Origin: Actinomycetota bacterium
Lineage (GTDB): Bacteria > Actinomycetota > Actinomycetes > Propionibacteriales > Propionibacteriaceae
Direction of reading: 5' to 3'
Assembly: GCA_016213595.1 (NCBI GenBank)
Contig: JACRAA010000159.1
Location: 1 to 11,750, forward strand
DNA: 11,750 nt
In this document: in pieces, positions 1 to 6,993 of the stretch
How the letters are laid out: each line of letters opens with the position of its first letter
How positions within the stretch are numbered: position 1 is the first letter of the stretch
The notes under the pieces: generated by a model
Told to the model about the DNA's origin: nothing
Databases searched by the model: none
What the model saw: the letters and a program-made list of their open reading frames with translations, nothing else
Position numbers and translations under genes: made by a program

Positions 1-498
1 GCGGCTGTCGTCAACGCGCAGTCGCTGGCTGCCGTCGCCCGCAGCCTCGACCTCGGCTCCGAGCTCCTCCTGGGCCGCGGCGAGGCGACGACCGGCGGTC
101 GCGACAAGGCCTCGATCCTCGCCGACACGCTGGAGGCCGTGATCGGGGCCGTCTTCCTCCAGAACGGCATCGTGAAGGCGGGACGGTTCGTCCACCGCCT
201 GTTCGACCCCGTTGTCGCGCAGGCGTCCACGCTCGGCGCCGGCCTCGACTGGAAGACCAGCCTGCAGGAGCGCTCGGCGTCGCTCGGTCTCGGCGTCCCC
301 ACGTACCTGGTGAGCGAGTCCGGGCCGGACCACGACAAGCGCTTCGAGGCGTACGCCGTCGTCGGCGAGGCACGGTACGGCCCGGGTCACGGCCTCAACA
401 AGAAGCAGGCCGAGCAGGAAGCCGCCGCCTCCGCCTTCACCGCTCTCACATCGGTCACCGAGGCTGCTGAGGCCGCCGTCGGCCGCGTCGGTGCCTGA
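1..498 (+). CDS. rnc: Ribonuclease III, 3' part (5' end outside window)
   Basis: Double-stranded-RNA endonuclease that processes rRNA precursors and structured mRNAs in the cytoplasm. The frame is open from the first base and ends at TGA 496-498, leaving 165 residues. The N-terminal part, including the first half of the catalytic domain and its ERLEFLGDS-type motif, lies upstream of the window. Visible residues 1-60 are the second half of the nuclease domain: LLLGRGE (22-28), GGRDKASILADTLEA (32-46) and IGAVFL. D42 and E45 correspond to the metal-binding Asp/Glu pair (E. coli D114/E117). Residues about 83-152 form the dsRNA-binding domain, beginning DWKTSLQE and ending in the Lys/Ala-rich helix LNKKQAEQEAAASAF. 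The mutM start overlaps its last 8 bases, so the two are probably cotranscribed and translationally coupled. Family assignment is secure; no catalytic residue in the visible part is missing. Confidence 0.95.
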   Translation, partial: AAVVNAQSLAAVARSLDLGSELLLGRGEATTGGRDKASILADTLEAVIGAVFLQNGIVKAGRFVHRLFDPVVAQASTLGAGLDWKTSLQERSASLGLGVPTYLVSESGPDHDKRFEAYAVVGEARYGPGHGLNKKQAEQEAAASAFTALTSVTEAAEAAVGRVGA

Positions 499-1345
499 GC
501 TCCCCGAGGTCGAGACCGTACGTTCGGGCCTGGCGGGAGTCGTCACCGGGCGCACGGTGCTCGCCGTGCACGTGCTGCACCCACGGCCTGTACGCCGCCA
601 TCTTCCCGGTCCCGGTGACTTCGAAGCCGCGCTCGTGGGCCGTACCTTCGCCGAGCCGCGGCGGCGCGGCAAGTTCCTCTGGCTGCCTCTCGACGACGGT
701 GACGCACTCGTCGCACACCTCGGAATGAGCGGCCAGTTCCGCAGCGACTCCCGGGACGCGCCCCTGCAGCCGAACACGAGGGTGCTGTGGGACCTCGACG
801 ACGGGCGGCAGCTCCGGTTCGTCGACCAGCGGATGTTCGGCGGCGTGTGGCTGAGCGCCGGGGGTGCGGTACTGCCGCACGAGGTCGCCCACATCGCGCT
901 CGACCCGTTCGACCCCCGTTTCGACCCCGACGCCGTGGCGCACCGGATCGTGCGCCGCACCGCGGGCGTCAAGAGGCTCATCCTCGACCAGACGCTGGTC
1001 TCGGGGATCGGCAACATCTACGCCGACGAGTCCCTCTGGCGGGCGCGGCTCCACTACGACACCCCCGGGTCCCGCCTGACCGTACGGAGAGCTGCGGGGC
1101 TGCTCCGGCACGCCCATGACGTGATGGCGGCCTCCCTCGGGCACGGTGGAACCTCCTTCGACAGGCTGTACGTCGACGTCAACGGCTCGTCCGGCTACCA
1201 CGAGCGCTCACTCGACGTGTACGGGCGGGAGGGCCTCCCGTGCCGGCGCTGCGGCCGTGGCGTCGTCAGGGAGGCGTTCGCGAACCGGTCCTCGTACCGG
1301 TGCCCGTCGTGCCAGGCCCTACCCGATACGCTGGCCCGACCGTGA
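491..1345 (+). CDS. mutM: Formamidopyrimidine-DNA glycosylase (Fpg/MutM)
   Basis: Bifunctional DNA glycosylase/AP lyase that removes 8-oxoguanine and formamidopyrimidines in base excision repair. The GTG start at 491 is fixed by chemistry: it gives MPELPEVET, in which Pro2 is the catalytic nucleophile after Met removal and Glu3 assists. Other family residues are present: K61 (RRRGKFLW), H76 (HLGMSGQ), R114/F116 (DQRMFGG), and N175 in the helix-two-turn-helix segment GIGNIYADE (172-180). The C-terminal zinc finger has Cys 251, 254, 271 and 274 (CxxC-x16-CxxC) with R266 between them. At 284 aa it is slightly longer than E. coli MutM (269 aa). The start lies in the last 8 bases of rnc (GTGCCTGA) with no convincing Shine-Dalgarno sequence, which suggests coupling. 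The stop overlaps the next gene by 4 bases. Confidence 0.97.
   Translation: MPELPEVETVRSGLAGVVTGRTVLAVHVLHPRPVRRHLPGPGDFEAALVGRTFAEPRRRGKFLWLPLDDGDALVAHLGMSGQFRSDSRDAPLQPNTRVLWDLDDGRQLRFVDQRMFGGVWLSAGGAVLPHEVAHIALDPFDPRFDPDAVAHRIVRRTAGVKRLILDQTLVSGIGNIYADESLWRARLHYDTPGSRLTVRRAAGLLRHAHDVMAASLGHGGTSFDRLYVDVNGSSGYHERSLDVYGREGLPCRRCGRGVVREAFANRSSYRCPSCQALPDTLARP
1327..1332 (+). promoter_or_regulatory. Possible -10 box (TACGCT) for the GtrA-like gene
   Basis: TACGCT fits the actinobacterial TANNNT -10 pattern. A transcript starting 7 bases past its last T would have only about 3 bases ahead of the GTG at 1342, so near-leaderless. There is no recognisable -35 box and the site lies inside the mutM coding end, so it may be chance. 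Confidence 0.3.
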
Positions 1346-1905
1346 CCATCACCAGCGCCTTCGCCCGACACCGCCGATCTGTCCGCCAGTTCGTACAGTT
1401 CGGGATCATCGGCGGGGGCGGCGTGGTCGTGAACATGCTCGTCGTGGCGCTGTGCGCCCAGGTCGGCACCCACCTTGCGAGGGTCCACGACTACGACCCG
1501 GCGTTCCCCATCCCGGGCACGAGCTTCAACGTCCGCTACTACCTCGTGTACGCGTTCGTCGCCTTCATCGGCGCGAACGTGTTCAACTTCGTGCTCAACC
1601 GCCACTGGACGTTCCGGTCCGACCAGCGGGCCCCGTTCCACAAGGAGTTCCTCCCGTTCCTGCTCGTCGGTGCCGTCGCGCAGCTGGTCGGGTTCGGCAT
1701 TCTCGTCGCGCTGCGCAACCCGGCCTCGCCGGTGTACCTGTCGAGCGACTTCTTCGTCGACACGGTCCCGTTCTGGCGGCGCCGGCTGTACTGGGCCCAG
1801 ATGATCCAGGTCGTCCTCGTGATGCCGGTGAACTTCGTGGTCAACAAGCTCTGGACGTTCCGCGCGGTGCGGCGGCGCCACCACGGTCACAACGTCGTCT
1901 CGTGA
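1342..1905 (+). CDS. GtrA-like four-helix membrane protein
   Basis: Predicted polytopic inner-membrane protein of the GtrA family, small proteins linked in studied cases to moving polyprenyl-linked sugars or to cell-wall glycan assembly; the substrate here is unknown. The 187-residue protein has four hydrophobic segments at about 17-39, 66-84, 103-124 and 150-167. Two copies of the family signature follow the second and fourth: NFVLNRHWTF (82-91) and NFVVNKLWTF (164-173). The loops between helices 1-2 and 3-4 are fairly long and polar. The tail is basic (RRRHH), consistent with a cytoplasmic C-terminus. I chose GTG 1342 because it overlaps the mutM stop (GTGA) and begins just before the first helix; starting at 1240 would run through mutM coding sequence. 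No Shine-Dalgarno is visible. No glycosyltransferase gene lies nearby, so its role is unclear. Family call is fairly sure, function is not. Confidence 0.85.
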   Translation: MTITSAFARHRRSVRQFVQFGIIGGGGVVVNMLVVALCAQVGTHLARVHDYDPAFPIPGTSFNVRYYLVYAFVAFIGANVFNFVLNRHWTFRSDQRAPFHKEFLPFLLVGAVAQLVGFGILVALRNPASPVYLSSDFFVDTVPFWRRRLYWAQMIQVVLVMPVNFVVNKLWTFRAVRRRHHGHNVVS

Positions 1906-1916
1906 CGCTCCAGCGC

Positions 1917-1922
1917 TAAAGT
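1917..1922 (+). promoter_or_regulatory. Putative smc -10 box (TAAAGT), leaderless start
   Basis: TAAAGT matches TANNNT and sits 7 bases before the smc GTG (1930). The expected transcription start (about 1929) nearly coincides with the start codon. No Shine-Dalgarno sequence lies between them, which favours a leaderless mRNA. No clear -35 hexamer is seen. Confidence 0.45.
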
Positions 1923-1929
1923 CCCTGCC

Positions 1930-4900
1930 GTGTACCTCAAGAGCCTGACGCTGCGCGGGTTCAAGTCGTTCGCGTCCTCGACCAGCCTCCACTTCGAGCC
2001 GGGGATCACCTGTGTCGTCGGTCCCAACGGCTCGGGCAAGTCGAACGTCGTGGACGCGCTCGCGTGGGTCATGGGGGAGCAGGGCGCCAAGTCGCTGCGC
2101 GGCGGCAAGATGGAGGACGTCATCTTCGCCGGTACGGCGAACCGGGCGCCGCTGGGCCGCGCCGAGGTCGTCCTCACCATCGACAACACCGACGGGGCGC
2201 TGCCGATCGAGTACAGCGAGGTCACGATCTCGCGCACGATGTTCCGCAACGGTGGCAGCGACTACGCCATCAACGGCCATGCCTCACGCCTGCTCGACGT
2301 CCAGGAGCTCCTGAGCGACTCGGGGATCGGCCAGGAGATGCACGTCATCGTCGGCCAGGGCCAGCTCGACGCGATCCTGCAGGCGACGCCGGAGGGCCGC
2401 AGGGGCTTCATCGAGGAGGCGGCGGGCGTCCTCAAGCACCGCAAGCGCAAGGAGAAGGCGCTCCGCAAGCTCGAGTCGACCGAGACGAACCTCAACCGGC
2501 TCGGCGACCTCGTCGCGGAGATCCGGCGTCAGCTGAAGCCGCTCGGCCGCCAGGCCGAGGTCGCGCGGAAGGCGTCCGTGATCCAGGCGGAGCTGCTCGA
2601 CGCGAAGGCCCGCCTCCTCGCCGACGACCTCGCCCAGGCGACGGCGGCGCTCGACGCGGAGCTCGCGGACGAGGCCGCACTCGTCGCGGAGCGGGCTCGT
2701 GTGGAGCACGCTCTCGCGGAGGCCCGCGAGGAGGAGGAGACGGCCGAGAGGGACCTGGCGAACGCCCAGCCGCGGTTCCAGTCGGCCCAGGAGACCTGGT
2801 ACGCGCTCGCGGCGCTCCGGGAGCGGATCACGTCCACGATGTCGATCGCCGGGGAGCGGATCCGGCACGCCGACGAGCTGCCGATCGACGGACGCCCCGG
2901 GCGGGACCCGGACGCGCTCGACGCGGAGGCCGCGACCGAAGCCCGGGCCGAGGAAGGGCTGCGCGCCGAGGTGGGCCGTCGGGAGCGCACGCTCGCGGAG
3001 GCGACGGCGCGCCGCGTCGCCGCGGAGCAGGAGCACTCCGCGTCGGAGGCCCGCCTGGCCGCGCTGGTACGGGCGGCTGCCGACCGTCGAGAGGGACTGG
3101 CCCGTCTCTCCGGCCAGGTCTCCTCCCTCCGGAGCCGTACGGAGAACGCCGCTGAGCAGGTCTCCCGGCTCCGGGTCGCACGCGACGCCGCACTCGCCCG
3201 CGCCGACGAGGCGACGAGGGCGTTCCAGGCTCTCGAGGCGAACGTCGCAGGCCTGGACGAGGGCGAGATCGGCCTGGACGTCGAGTACGAGGCCGCCGAC
3301 GAGGCCCTGACGACCGCCCAGCACGAGCTCGCGAGCCTGCGCGAGGCGGAGCGGGAGGCCTCACAGCGGCGTGCTGCCCTCGCCGCCCGGGTCGAGGCGC
3401 TGCGGATGGGCCTGGAGCGGGAGGACGCCTCCAGCCAGCTCCTTGCCGCGACCGACGCGGTCGGCGGGCTGCTGGGCTCGGTGGCGGCCCTCATCACCGT
3501 CGAGCCAGGCTACGAGGCTGCCGTCTCCGCCGCCCTGGGCTCCGCAGCCGACGCCGTCGCGGTCGTCGACGTCGATGCCGCCCTGGGTGCGTTCGCACAC
3601 CTCAAGGCGGAGGACCTGGGCCGTGCGGGCATGCTGCTCGGCGGCGCGAAGGACCAGGTCGAGACCTGGCCCCCGCTGCCGTCCTCCGCGCGGTACGCCG
3701 CGGACATCGTCTCCGCAGAGACCCACGTGAAGGTCGCCCTGCGTCGGCTGCTCCGCAAGGTGGCGGTCGTCGACGACCTCTCCGCCGCCCGCAGCCTCGT
3801 CCGGCAGCTCCCCGACGTGACCGCCGTGACGCGGGACGGGGACGTGCTGTCGGAGTGGTTCGCCAGCGGCGGGTCGGGAGCGCGGCAGAGCCTCATCCAG
3901 GTGCAGGCAGCGATCGACCAGGCGGCCGAGCAGCTCACTGCCGCCCAGCACGAGGTCGAGCGGGTCGGGTTCGCCGTGACCTCCGTCACGGCCCGGTTGA
4001 CGGACGCGCAGGACCGACTGGACGTGGCCCTGGCGCGGCTCAACGAGTCCGATGCCCGGCAGAACGCCCTCGCCGAGCAGCTGGGCCAGCTGAACCAGTC
4101 CGGGCGCGCCGCCCGGGGTGAGGCGGAGCGCCTCGACGCGCAGATCGCGGAGACGGAGGCTGCGCGGGCGCGCGATGTCTCCGCGCTCGACGAGATGTCG
4201 GCACGGCTGACGCTCGCCTCCGCCGAGGGGGAGCTGGCCGAGCCGGACCCCACCGAGCGGGACAGCCTCGCGGACGCCGCACGCCGCGCCCGGTCCGCGG
4301 AGATGGAGGCGCGGCTCGCGCTGCGGACGGTCGAGGAGCGCAGCAGGGCGGCTGCCGGCCGTGCCGAGTCGTTGCGCGCCGCTGCCCAGGCGGAGCGTCA
4401 GGCGAGGGCCCGCGCCGAGGCCCGGCGCCAGCAGCTGAGGCGTGAGGGTGAGACGGCCCGGGCCGTCCATGCCGGGGCGTCGTACCTGCTGCAGCGCGTG
4501 GAGGTGTCCCGGTCGGCGATCGCCACCGAGCGTGACGCGGCGGACCGCGACAGGGCTGACGCCAACGAGGTGCTCGGGCGGGCGCGAGCTTCCGTACGGC
4601 GCCTCGCGAAGGAGCTCGAGGGCCTGGTCGACAGCGCGCACCGCGACGAGCTGGCTCGTTCGCAGCAGCGCATGCGGATCGAGGCGCTCGGTGAGCGCGC
4701 CCTGGCCGAGGTCGGGATCGAGCCGACGGCGCTCATGGGGGAGTACGGGCCGGACCAGCCCGTACCTGTCCTGGTGACCGACGACGGCCTCCCGCTGGCG
4801 GCGGACGACGAGACACCGGAGCCCGTTCCGTACGTGCGTGAGGAGCAGCTGCGCAGGCTGCGCGTCGCCGAGCGGAACCTCCAGGTGCTCGGCAAGGTGA

Positions 4901-5493
4901 ACCCGCTGGCCCTCGAGGAGTTCGACGCGATGCAGGAGCGGCACTCGTTCCTGTCGAACCAGCTGGAGGACCTGCGACGCACGAAGGCGGACCTCCTCGA
5001 GATCGTCGACGAGGTCGACGCCCGGGTCAGGGACGTCTTCGCCCAGGCGTACGAGGATGTGGCGCGGGAGTTCGAGAACGTCTTCTCGCGGCTCTTCCCG
5101 GGGGGCGAGGGCGCCCTGGTACTTACGGAGCCGGGTGACTGGCTGACCACCGGGGTCGAGGTCGAGGCCCGTCCGGCCGGCAAGAAGATCAAGCGCCTGT
5201 CGCTGCTGTCGGGTGGGGAGCGTTCGCTCGTCGCCGTCGCGTTCCTCGTCAGCCTGTTCAAGGCCCGGCCCAGCCCGTTCTACATCCTCGACGAGGTCGA
5301 GGCGGCCCTCGACGACACGAACCTGGGCCGGTTGCTCGAGATCTACGAGGAGCTGAGGGCAACCTCACAGCTGCTCGTCATCACGCACCAGAAGCGTACG
5401 ATGGAGGTCGCCGACGCGCTCTACGGCGTGACCATGCGCGGTGACGGAGTGTCGGCGGTCATCTCCCAACGACTTCGCGACGACGGCGACTAG
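1930..5493 (+). CDS. smc: Chromosome segregation protein SMC (condensin ATPase)
   Basis: Bacterial condensin subunit that, with ScpA/ScpB, organises and helps segregate the chromosome by ATP-driven DNA loop handling. The 1187-aa protein has the full SMC plan. The N-terminal head carries Walker A GPNGSGKSN (31-39) and the Q-loop VGQGQLDAIL (Q143). A first coiled coil, rich in Ala, Glu and Arg, spans about 170-500. The hinge (about 505-655) is marked by GLLGSVAALI and ends near GGSGARQSL. The second coil spans about 660-1010. The C-terminal head has the ABC signature LLSGGERSL (SGGE 1094-1097), Walker B FYILDEVEAALDD (D1121, E1122) and the switch histidine VITHQK (H1153). Length is normal for the family and no key residue is missing. 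GTG 1930 gives the expected MYLKSLTLRGFKSF beginning. scpA and scpB are not in the window, as is usual. Confidence 0.97.
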   Translation: MYLKSLTLRGFKSFASSTSLHFEPGITCVVGPNGSGKSNVVDALAWVMGEQGAKSLRGGKMEDVIFAGTANRAPLGRAEVVLTIDNTDGALPIEYSEVTISRTMFRNGGSDYAINGHASRLLDVQELLSDSGIGQEMHVIVGQGQLDAILQATPEGRRGFIEEAAGVLKHRKRKEKALRKLESTETNLNRLGDLVAEIRRQLKPLGRQAEVARKASVIQAELLDAKARLLADDLAQATAALDAELADEAALVAERARVEHALAEAREEEETAERDLANAQPRFQSAQETWYALAALRERITSTMSIAGERIRHADELPIDGRPGRDPDALDAEAATEARAEEGLRAEVGRRERTLAEATARRVAAEQEHSASEARLAALVRAAADRREGLARLSGQVSSLRSRTENAAEQVSRLRVARDAALARADEATRAFQALEANVAGLDEGEIGLDVEYEAADEALTTAQHELASLREAEREASQRRAALAARVEALRMGLEREDASSQLLAATDAVGGLLGSVAALITVEPGYEAAVSAALGSAADAVAVVDVDAALGAFAHLKAEDLGRAGMLLGGAKDQVETWPPLPSSARYAADIVSAETHVKVALRRLLRKVAVVDDLSAARSLVRQLPDVTAVTRDGDVLSEWFASGGSGARQSLIQVQAAIDQAAEQLTAAQHEVERVGFAVTSVTARLTDAQDRLDVALARLNESDARQNALAEQLGQLNQSGRAARGEAERLDAQIAETEAARARDVSALDEMSARLTLASAEGELAEPDPTERDSLADAARRARSAEMEARLALRTVEERSRAAAGRAESLRAAAQAERQARARAEARRQQLRREGETARAVHAGASYLLQRVEVSRSAIATERDAADRDRADANEVLGRARASVRRLAKELEGLVDSAHRDELARSQQRMRIEALGERALAEVGIEPTALMGEYGPDQPVPVLVTDDGLPLAADDETPEPVPYVREEQLRRLRVAERNLQVLGKVNPLALEEFDAMQERHSFLSNQLEDLRRTKADLLEIVDEVDARVRDVFAQAYEDVAREFENVFSRLFPGGEGALVLTEPGDWLTTGVEVEARPAGKKIKRLSLLSGGERSLVAVAFLVSLFKARPSPFYILDEVEAALDDTNLGRLLEIYEELRATSQLLVITHQKRTMEVADALYGVTMRGDGVSAVISQRLRDDGD

Positions 5494-5558
5494 CCGGCGG
5501 CGTGGCGCCGTGCTCCACCCTGGGGGGCGCGTGACACTGGACCCGCGCTTCCCCTGCG

Positions 5559-5563
5559 AAAGG
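5559..5563 (+). promoter_or_regulatory. Shine-Dalgarno (AAAGG) for the 67-aa gene
   Basis: AAAGG lies 9 bases before ATG 5573. It decides that start over the in-frame GTG at 5531 and over longer readings that run back into smc. Confidence 0.6.
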
Positions 5564-5572
5564 TCTTTTGTC

Positions 5573-5776
5573 ATGCTCTCGGCCATCCTCGCCATGACGG
5601 TCATCCTCGCCATCATCATCGGTCTCGCGCTCGTCGTCACCGTCGGGATCGCCGACAAGGGGGGTCGCTACGCCGGGACCCGCTTCGCCGCCCTGATGCG
5701 GCGGACCGCTCAGCACCTGAACGGCGAGGCTGACCCGCCGCAGGCTCTGCTGCGGCTCCTCGACGCGCGTCGCTGA
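5573..5776 (+). CDS. Small single-span membrane protein, unknown function
   Basis: I do not recognise this 67-residue protein. The N-terminus is a strongly hydrophobic segment rich in Ile, Leu and Val (about residues 2-25), which looks like a signal anchor. It is followed by a short basic, glycine-containing stretch (DKGGRYAGTRF, then MRRTAQHL) and a polar tail ending LLRLLDARR. There is no lipobox and no signal-peptidase site that I can see, so it is probably anchored with the roughly 40-residue tail in the cytoplasm. Support for being a real gene: ATG with AAAGG at good spacing, GC-rich codon third positions like its neighbours, a clean stop (TGA 5774-5776), and a fit in the 342-base space between smc and ftsY. 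It could be a small membrane factor for a neighbour or an unrelated lineage-specific protein. No function is claimed. Confidence 0.7.
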   Translation: MLSAILAMTVILAIIIGLALVVTVGIADKGGRYAGTRFAALMRRTAQHLNGEADPPQALLRLLDARR

Positions 5777-5785
5777 GCGCCTTCA

Positions 5786-5822
5786 CCCCGGTCCGGGGCT
5801 CCGGGGAGTCCGTCGGCTCCCC
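5786..5822 (+). terminator. Paired GC hairpins upstream of ftsY (possible terminator)
   Basis: Two inverted repeats lie side by side. CCCCGG-T-CCGGGG spans 5786-5798. GGGGAG (5803-5808) pairs with CTCCCC (5817-5822) across an 8-base loop. CCGGGG occurs again at 5801-5806, so the first arm (5786-5791) could pair with either copy; the two folds exclude each other. There is no T-run, as is common for actinobacterial terminators. It probably ends transcription from the small upstream gene, but could also be a chance product of GC-rich DNA. Confidence 0.4.
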
Positions 5823-5823
5823 A

Positions 5824-5829
5824 TAGGAT
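5824..5829 (+). promoter_or_regulatory. Putative ftsY -10 box (TAGGAT) or ribosome site
   Basis: TAGGAT fits TANNNT and its expected transcription start, 7 bases on, is exactly the GTG of ftsY (5836), implying a leaderless transcript. The same bases contain AGGA (5825-5828) with 7-base spacing, so a Shine-Dalgarno role is an equal alternative. No -35 box is recognisable. Confidence 0.4.
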
Positions 5830-5835
5830 GACCGC

Positions 5836-6993
5836 GTGAACCCGGTCTACTGGCTCGCCATCGCGGCCGCCGTCATCGTCGTGGTCGTGGCAGCCGTCCT
5901 GGTCGTACGGTCCCGCGGCAAGGCCCTCCCACCCGTGGAGGAGCGCCAGGTCCTGCCACCCGCTGCCCCGGCACGTCCCACCGAGCCCGGGGAGCTGGAG
6001 TCGCAGGCGCCGGCCGAGGTCGCAGAGCCGTCGACCACGACGCTCGACATCCCGGAGGCCCCCGCGTCCCGGCTCGTACGGCTCCGGCGACGTCTGGCAG
6101 GAAGCCAGAACGCTCTCGCCCGTGGCCTGGCGGACCTGTTGTCCCAGGACCGGATCGACGCTGCGACCTGGGACGACTTCGAGACCACCCTGATCACGTC
6201 CGACCTCGGTGTGGGACCCGCCACCGAGCTCACGACCCGGCTGCGCCAGCGGCTGGCGGTCGACGGTGTCGTGGACCCGGCGACGGCGCACGCGGTTCTG
6301 CGTCAGGAGCTCATCGCCCTCGTGGGCCCCGACCTGGACCGTACGGTGCACACCGCCGGAGGACAGGGCCCGGACGGCGAGGACCTCCCCGGCGTCGTGC
6401 TCGTCGTGGGGGTCAACGGGACGGGCAAGACGACGACCGTCGGCAAGCTGGCGCGGGTGCTCGTGGCAGAGGGCCGTACGGTCATGCTCGGCGCCGCCGA
6501 CACGTTCCGTGCCGCCGCCACCGAGCAGCTCACGACGTGGGGCGAGCGTGTCGGTGTGGAGACGGTACGGGGGGCGGAGGGGGCCGACCCGGCCTCGGTC
6601 GCCTACACCGCCGTGGCCGCCGGACGCGACAGCGGCGTGGACGTGGTCCTGGTCGACACGGCGGGACGCCTCCACACGAAGACGGGCCTCATGGACGAGC
6701 TCGGCAAGGTGAAGCGGGTCATCGAGAAGGTCGCACCCGTCACCGAGGTGCTTCTCGTGCTCGACGCGACGACCGGGCAGAACGGGCTCACCCAGGCCCG
6801 GACGTTCGCTGAGGTCGTCGACGTCACCGGCATCGTGCTGACGAAGCTGGACGGCTCGGCGAAGGGCGGCATCGTGGTGCAGGTACAGCGCGAGCTGGGC
6901 GTGCCCGTGAAGCTCATCGGCCTCGGAGAGGGTGTCGACGACCTGGCGCCCTTCGACCCCGCGCAGTTCGTCGACGGGGTGCTCGGTGACTGA
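5836..6993 (+). CDS. ftsY: Signal recognition particle receptor FtsY
   Basis: SRP-family GTPase at the inner membrane. It docks Ffh-ribosome complexes at the Sec translocon and both GTPs are hydrolysed. The 385-aa protein starts with one transmembrane segment (about residues 5-24, Ala/Val/Ile only). A Pro/Glu-rich linker (about 30-80) follows, then the N helical bundle (about 80-170) and the G domain. GTPase motifs are complete: G1 GVNGTGKT (192-199), G2 DTFRAAA (222-228), G3 DTAGR (274-278), G4 TKLDG (336-340) and G5 GLGEG (362-366). DTFRAAA and GLGEG separate FtsY from Ffh, whose matching motif is DLQRPNA. The N-terminal membrane helix is a variant seen in other high-GC Gram-positives, in place of E. 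coli's long acidic domain. Its GTG start follows a possible leaderless promoter. The next gene overlaps its end by 8 bases. Confidence 0.96.
   Translation: MNPVYWLAIAAAVIVVVVAAVLVVRSRGKALPPVEERQVLPPAAPARPTEPGELESQAPAEVAEPSTTTLDIPEAPASRLVRLRRRLAGSQNALARGLADLLSQDRIDAATWDDFETTLITSDLGVGPATELTTRLRQRLAVDGVVDPATAHAVLRQELIALVGPDLDRTVHTAGGQGPDGEDLPGVVLVVGVNGTGKTTTVGKLARVLVAEGRTVMLGAADTFRAAATEQLTTWGERVGVETVRGAEGADPASVAYTAVAAGRDSGVDVVLVDTAGRLHTKTGLMDELGKVKRVIEKVAPVTEVLLVLDATTGQNGLTQARTFAEVVDVTGIVLTKLDGSAKGGIVVQVQRELGVPVKLIGLGEGVDDLAPFDPAQFVDGVLGD

Noticed and set aside
2284..4944. Long minus-strand open frames opposite smc.
   Set aside because: Low-complexity Arg/Leu/Gly-rich translations opposite an intact SMC coding frame; typical shadows of GC-rich genes.
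5495..5510. CGGCG/CGCCG inverted repeat just after the smc stop.
   Set aside because: Only 5 bp of stem with a 6-base loop and no T-run; expected often by chance at this GC content.
5441..5572. Longer start for the small membrane protein gene, reaching into smc.
   Set aside because: The added residues are Arg/Ser-rich frame-shadow sequence of smc, and the ribosome site points to ATG 5573.
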